Below, one piece after another: positions 5,759-9,234 of a stretch of DNA of 9,234 nt. Position numbers and translations under genes: made by a program. Source of the stretch: SG8-41 sp035456985. GTDB lineage: Bacteria; Pseudomonadota; Gammaproteobacteria; Burkholderiales; SG8-41. The DNA lies in contig DATICE010000097.1 in the NCBI GenBank assembly GCA_035456985.1, forward strand, positions 1 through 9,234. The letters are read 5' to 3'. The number at the start of each line of letters is the position of its first letter. The stretch's first letter is position 1. A model generated the notes under the pieces. It made no database searches and was not told the DNA's origin. It worked only from the letters and a program-made list of their open reading frames with translations.

Positions 5759-6733
5759 ATGAGAAGCACCGAATTCATCAAATGGCTCGCGCTGGCCGTG
5801 ACAGTCGCGTGGCCGGCGACCGCGTCTCCCCAGGCATACCCCAGCAAGCCGATCCGGATCATCGTCCCATTCCCGGCCGGCGGAGGCGTGGATTACATCG
5901 GGCGCATCGTCGGTAAGGGCCTGTCCGAGCGCTTCCGAGTGCAGGTCGTCATCGATAACCGCCCCGGGGCAAACGCCATCCTCGGCCTGGAGGCCCTGAA
6001 GGCCGCGTCGCCGGACGGATATACCCTTGCGGCAGCGTCCGCCGGCCCGCTCGCGGTGAACCCCTTCATCTACAAAAAGCTGCCGCACGACACGCTGACG
6101 GACTTCACGCAGATCGCCAACATGGTGAACTACCCCCTGCTGCTGGTCTCCCACCCGTCGCTGCCGGTGAAGAACGTGAAGGAGCTGATCGCGCTCGCCC
6201 GGGCACGGCCGGGCGAGGTTTCCTACGCCTCGCCCGGAGCCGGCAATTCATCGCACCTCGCGGGGGAGCTGTTCAACGCGATGGCCAAGGCGAAGATCCT
6301 GCACATCCCGTACAAGGGCATGGCGCCCGCCGTCGTGTCCGTCGTGTCCGGCGAAGGCAACATACTCTACGCCAGCATCCCGCCGATACTCGGCCACGTG
6401 AGAGCCGGCCGCGTCCGCGCGCTTGGCGTGGGCAATGCCAAGCGCGTGCCGTCTCTTCCCGAGTTCCCGACCATATCGGAAGCGGGCCTGCCCGGCTACG
6501 AGGCCTATGCGTGGGCCGGGATGATCGGTCCCGCCAACCTGCCCCGGGACATCGTCATGCGGCTGAACAAGGAGATTGTCGCCACGCTGAACCAGAAGGA
6601 CGTGATCGACCGGATGCTGGCGGACGGCACCGTCCCCACCCCGTCGAGCCCCGAGGAGTTCTCCGCCTACATGAAATCGGAGCTGAAGAAGTGGGGCGCC
6701 GTGGTGAAGCTGGCTGGAATCAAGCCCGAATGA
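5759..6733 (+). CDS. Bug/TctC family periplasmic solute-binding protein, copy 2
   Basis: This 324-residue protein has a Sec signal peptide (MRSTEFIKW, core 'LALAVTVAWPATA', probable cut after SPQA) followed by the hallmark YPSKPIRIIVPFPAGG. Further family landmarks are VVIDNRPGANAILG, IYKKLPHDTLTDF, the 'GEVSYASPGAGNSSH' segment, the IPYKGMAPA loop and LPGYEAYAWAG near the end. The ATG at 5759 is set by GGGAGA (5748-5753) 5 nt before it. It is a different paralogue from copy 1: the blocks align along the whole length but most positions differ, so they likely bind different ligands. No TctA/TctB-type membrane components are near. It may be co-transcribed with the acetyltransferase, although TATACT (5724-5729) in the gap could give it its own promoter. 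It converges with the P450 gene, 27 bp apart. Confidence 0.94.
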   Translation: MRSTEFIKWLALAVTVAWPATASPQAYPSKPIRIIVPFPAGGGVDYIGRIVGKGLSERFRVQVVIDNRPGANAILGLEALKAASPDGYTLAAASAGPLAVNPFIYKKLPHDTLTDFTQIANMVNYPLLLVSHPSLPVKNVKELIALARARPGEVSYASPGAGNSSHLAGELFNAMAKAKILHIPYKGMAPAVVSVVSGEGNILYASIPPILGHVRAGRVRALGVGNAKRVPSLPEFPTISEAGLPGYEAYAWAGMIGPANLPRDIVMRLNKEIVATLNQKDVIDRMLADGTVPTPSSPEEFSAYMKSELKKWGAVVKLAGIKPE

Positions 6734-6734
6734 C

Positions 6735-6762
6735 GACCCGCTCCTCAATCGTCTGACGGGTC
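6735..6762. terminator. Weak inverted repeat between convergent Bug 2 and P450 genes
   Basis: GACCCG (6735-6740) pairs with CGGGTC (6757-6762) across a 16-nt loop in the gap between the two convergent stop codons. The stem is short, the loop long and there is no T-run. It is the only candidate structure where both transcripts should end, and it could be chance. Confidence 0.15.
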
Positions 6763-8191
6763 ATTGAAGTGCCGCCGCGCGGCGCAGCGTCATTTTCATG
6801 CCGTAGCGGGGATACATCGTGGTTCCCGGCGCCGGCTCGATTTTCTGCCCCGGCACGAGGTCGATCACGTAACGCTGCGCGATCTGCGCGAGAATTATCT
6901 TGAGCTCCACGATTGCCTGCACGCCGCCGATGCAATTCCGGTGGCCGGCGGCGAACGGAATGTACGCAAATTTCGATCGGGCTTCGCATTGCTCGTGCGT
7001 GAAGCGCTCGGGGTCGAATCGCTCGGGGTCCGGCCAGTATTTCGGCAGCCGATGGGTCGCATAGAGCGAGATATAGATCGTCGTCCCGGCGGGCACCCGA
7101 TAACCCCCCACCGTGTTGTCCACCAGCGCCACCCGCGAGATGGCGTGGATCGGCGAATACACGCGCAGCGATTCCTGCACGACCTGCTCGGTGTATTCGA
7201 GCCTGTCCAGGTCCTCGGAAACCGGCATGCGGCCTCCCAGCACGGAATTGATCTCTCGCTGGAAGCGTTGCCGGACATCGGCGTGCCGGGCGAGAAAATA
7301 ATGGATCCAGCACAGGGCGGTCGCCGAAGTCTCGTGGCCCGCGAAAAAAAGGGTGAACAGCTGATCGCGTAATTCCTGGTCGCTGAACGGCTGGCCATCC
7401 CGGCGCCCCGCTTTCACCAGGCGAGACAGCACGCCGCAGTCCTCGAAACCCGACTTGCGGCGCTCCGCAATGTAGCCATAGAAGCAGTCGTCGAGCTCGG
7501 CGAGCGTTTCATGGAAGCGCTTCAGTTGCGCCTTCGGCTTGGGCTTCAACAGATCCAGCACGCTGCGCGGCGCCACCGGCCAATTCGCCTTGATGGCGGC
7601 AGCGATATCGCAAAACCGCGTGGCGATGTCCGCGAAGCCCGGTCCCAGGCTGTAGTACCCGGCGAGCAGCTGGGCGAGCCGGGCGAATTCGGGCTCGACA
7701 TCGATGGCCGCACCGCTCTCGGCCACCGTTTCCCAGCGATCGAGGTAATTCTGCGTAACCTCGCGCATCCAGCCCACCTGGGCATTGATGTACCCCGGGA
7801 TGAATGCCGGCTGGGTGATCTGGCGCAGGTGGCGCCATTCATCGCCCTCGCTCAGGAGCAGCCCCTGGCCGACCAGGGCCTGGGCGTGGTGATAGCGGAT
7901 GTTCTTCCGGTAGATCTGCCGGTGCGTGATGAATATTTCGCGCAGCATCTCGGGATCGGACACGAGATAGAAAACGTTCCCTCGAATCGGGACGCGCGCG
8001 ATGCCGCCGTACTCCTGGGCCACCTTTGCCAGGAAGTCCATCGGGTTGCGCAGGAACGGCAGCAAGCAGCCGATGAACGGGAGGCCCCGCGGGCCGGGTG
8101 GGCTTCCGGGAACAGGATCGATCCGGGCTCCCGGATCCGTCGAGGCGGAAGAGGTGGATTGCGATTTCACTTGCCGCGCAGCGTAATCCAA
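6761..8191 (-). CDS. Cytochrome P450 monooxygenase
   Basis: A full-length soluble P450 of up to 476 residues. All core motifs are present: the proline hinge PPGPRGLPFIG (31-41), the C-helix W119-x3-R123 (heme propionate contact), the I-helix oxygen-activation motif AGHETS (284-289), the K-helix E340-S-L-R343, the PERF region (389-392), and the heme loop FAAGHRNCIG (413-422) with C420 as thiolate ligand. The hinge, the length and the 'DEWRHLRQITQPAF' region resemble CYP4/CYP102/CYP110-type enzymes more than short class I bacterial P450s. There is no membrane anchor and no fused reductase, so it needs an external redox partner, none of which is seen here. Expected role: NAD(P)H-driven oxidation of a hydrophobic substrate. 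The start is uncertain: no ATG fits, the longest reading uses TTG at 8191, and GTG at 8170 is an alternative; neither has a clear ribosome-binding site. It lies 38 bp downstream of pobA on the same strand. Confidence 0.95.
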   Translation of the reverse strand: MDYAARQVKSQSTSSASTDPGARIDPVPGSPPGPRGLPFIGCLLPFLRNPMDFLAKVAQEYGGIARVPIRGNVFYLVSDPEMLREIFITHRQIYRKNIRYHHAQALVGQGLLLSEGDEWRHLRQITQPAFIPGYINAQVGWMREVTQNYLDRWETVAESGAAIDVEPEFARLAQLLAGYYSLGPGFADIATRFCDIAAAIKANWPVAPRSVLDLLKPKPKAQLKRFHETLAELDDCFYGYIAERRKSGFEDCGVLSRLVKAGRRDGQPFSDQELRDQLFTLFFAGHETSATALCWIHYFLARHADVRQRFQREINSVLGGRMPVSEDLDRLEYTEQVVQESLRVYSPIHAISRVALVDNTVGGYRVPAGTTIYISLYATHRLPKYWPDPERFDPERFTHEQCEARSKFAYIPFAAGHRNCIGGVQAIVELKIILAQIAQRYVIDLVPGQKIEPAPGTTMYPRYGMKMTLRRAAALQ

Positions 8192-8209
8192 TCGCAGTCA
8201 CGCGGCAAG
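8170..8209. repeat. Inverted repeat around the P450 translation start
   Basis: CTTGCCGCG (8170-8178) and CGCGGCAAG (8201-8209) form a perfect 9-bp inverted repeat with a 22-nt spacer. In the pobA-P450 transcript it would be a G+C-rich hairpin with the TTG start codon (8189-8191) in its loop and the alternative GTG (8168-8170) at its foot. A second, overlapping 7-bp repeat (TGCGATT 8160-8166 with AATCGCA 8190-8196) could form instead. The repeat is real; a regulatory role is inference. Confidence 0.4.
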
Positions 8210-8229
8210 GTTGCGATGACCCGGTAATG

Positions 8230-9234
8230 CTAGTACGGCAGACCGACGTAGTTCTCGGCAAATGCCGTCTGCGCCGCGCGCGAGCTCCCCAGGTGATCGA
8301 GCTCGGCCTGCTGCATCTTCCACAGGAAGTCGCCCTCCTCGGGGAAACGGTGCAGCAGCCGCGTCAGCCACCACGAGAAGCGCTCGGCGTTCCAGATGCG
8401 CGCGAGCGCGCGTTTCGAATAGGCGTCGAGCTCGTCTTGCCTCCCGGAGCGGTACCAATTGATCAATCCTTCCGAAAGATAATGCACATCACTTGCCGCG
8501 AGGTTCAAGCCCTTGGCGCCCGTCGGCGGCACGATGTGTGCCGCGTCCCCGGCGAGAAACAGCCGCCCGAAGCGCATCGGCTCCGCGACGAAGCTCCGGA
8601 GCGGCGCGATGCTCTTCTCGATGGAGGGGCCGGTCACGATCTTCGCGGCGGCGTCCGGGTCGATGCGGCAGCGCAGCTCGTCCCAGAACCGCTCGTCCGG
8701 CCAGTCCTCCACCCGGTCGGCGAGCGGCACCTGGACGTAGCAGCGGCTCCGCGTCGTGCTGCGCATGCTGCACAAGGCGAAGCCGCGCTCGTGGCTTGCA
8801 TAGAAGAGCTCTTTATCCACCGGCGGCGTGTCCGAGAGTATTCCCAGCCAGCCGAACGGGTACTCGCGCTCGTAGGTGCGGATCGCGGCGCCAGGCACGC
8901 TCGCGCGGCACACGCCATGGTAGCCATCGCAGCCGGCGATGAACTCGCATTCGAGCTCGTGCGGCCTGCCGTCCTTCATCCAGCGCACCGTCGGCCGCGA
9001 CCCGTCGAAGCCGTGAATGCTCACGCCCTCGGCCTCGTAGATCGTTTTCGCGCCCGCCGCGGCGCGCGCTTCCATCAGGTCACGCGTGATTTCGGTCTGG
9101 CCATAGACGTACATGCTCTTGCCGGTAAGCGCGTGCAGGTCGATGCTGAGGCGCGCGCCGCCGAAAGCGATGCCGACGCCGGGGTGCGGCAGCGCCTCAA
9201 CGCGAAGGCGAGCTCCGACGTCGGCTCGCGTGAG
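8230..9234 (-). CDS. pobA: 4-hydroxybenzoate 3-monooxygenase (p-hydroxybenzoate hydroxylase), 5' end beyond window
   Basis: The frame is open to the last base of the window and gives 334 residues; about 55 N-terminal residues, including the GxGxxG FAD motif, are missing. The ATG at 9114 is internal. The match to Pseudomonas PobA is extensive: YGQTEITRDLMEAR, AGCDGYHG (the DG motif), EREYPFGWLGIL, GPSIEKSIAPLRSF, GRLFLAGDAAHIVPPTG (the GD motif) and the end AENYVGLPY. The known active-site residues Tyr201, Ser212, Arg214, Arg220, Tyr222, Pro293, Asn300 and Tyr385 are all present in fixed register (fragment Y145, S156, R158, R164, Y166, P237, N244, Y329), and a histidine aligns with His72. The enzyme uses FAD, NADPH and O2 to turn 4-hydroxybenzoate into protocatechuate in the cytoplasm. 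Position 221, tyrosine in Pseudomonas, is cysteine here. The P450 follows 38 bp downstream in a likely operon. Confidence 0.96.
   Translation of the reverse strand, partial: LTRADVGARLRVEALPHPGVGIAFGGARLSIDLHALTGKSMYVYGQTEITRDLMEARAAAGAKTIYEAEGVSIHGFDGSRPTVRWMKDGRPHELECEFIAGCDGYHGVCRASVPGAAIRTYEREYPFGWLGILSDTPPVDKELFYASHERGFALCSMRSTTRSRCYVQVPLADRVEDWPDERFWDELRCRIDPDAAAKIVTGPSIEKSIAPLRSFVAEPMRFGRLFLAGDAAHIVPPTGAKGLNLAASDVHYLSEGLINWYRSGRQDELDAYSKRALARIWNAERFSWWLTRLLHRFPEEGDFLWKMQQAELDHLGSSRAAQTAFAENYVGLPY

Noticed and set aside
6332..6349. A perfect 9-bp tandem repeat, GTCGTGTCC twice, in Bug gene 2
   Set aside because: It encodes VVSVVS within a region whose length equals that of the other Bug protein, so it is not an insertion; most likely coincidence of codon choice.
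1..9234. CRISPR array, tRNA, insertion sequence, prophage or toxin-antitoxin/defence genes
   Set aside because: I saw no spaced repeats, cloverleaf-like sequence, transposase or integrase motifs, or terminal inverted repeats; almost all of the window is explained by metabolic genes.

Overview
The window is G+C-rich, densely coded chromosomal DNA. It carries two periplasmic binding proteins of the Bug (TctC) family with no transporter membrane subunits, a class III CoA-transferase, enoyl-CoA hydratase and succinyl-CoA-synthetase-like genes, an arylamine N-acetyltransferase, a cytochrome P450 and a PobA-type hydroxylase. Bug proteins expanded as orphans beside acyl-CoA catabolic genes are characteristic of Betaproteobacteria, above all Burkholderiales, so that is the most likely source; the assignment is an inference from gene content. 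I see no tRNA, rRNA, CRISPR array, insertion sequence or phage gene.

Layout. (1) 1-2354, plus strand: a tight operon of the 3' end of an enoyl-CoA hydratase/isomerase gene (start outside the window), a SucC-like ATP-grasp subunit 3 bp later, and a SucD-like subunit overlapping it by an ATGA junction. (2) 2399-3367, minus strand: Bug protein 1, convergent with the first operon and divergent from the next gene. (3) 3473-4690, plus strand: CaiB/BaiF CoA-transferase. (4) 4886-5719, plus strand: arylamine N-acetyltransferase, followed 39 bp later by Bug protein 2 (5759-6733). (5) 9234 down to 6761, minus strand: 4-hydroxybenzoate 3-monooxygenase (PobA, first ~55 residues outside the window), followed 38 bp later by a cytochrome P450.

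How they may work together. The left half looks like an acyl-CoA catabolic module: the CoA-transferase or the ligase would load an organic acid with CoA, the hydratase would process an enoyl-CoA, and the secreted Bug protein would capture a related acid in the periplasm. The SucCD-like pair keeps the phosphohistidine and metal ligands, but several conserved loops lining the CoA/acid pocket are changed, so it is probably not the citric-acid-cycle enzyme. The right half is aromatic catabolism: PobA makes protocatechuate from 4-hydroxybenzoate, and the co-oriented P450 may produce or process a related aromatic compound. Most of this is recognisable metabolism in an accessory arrangement. I found no convincing undescribed defence or mobile system; the divergent ligase pair and the PobA-P450 pairing deserve the closest look.
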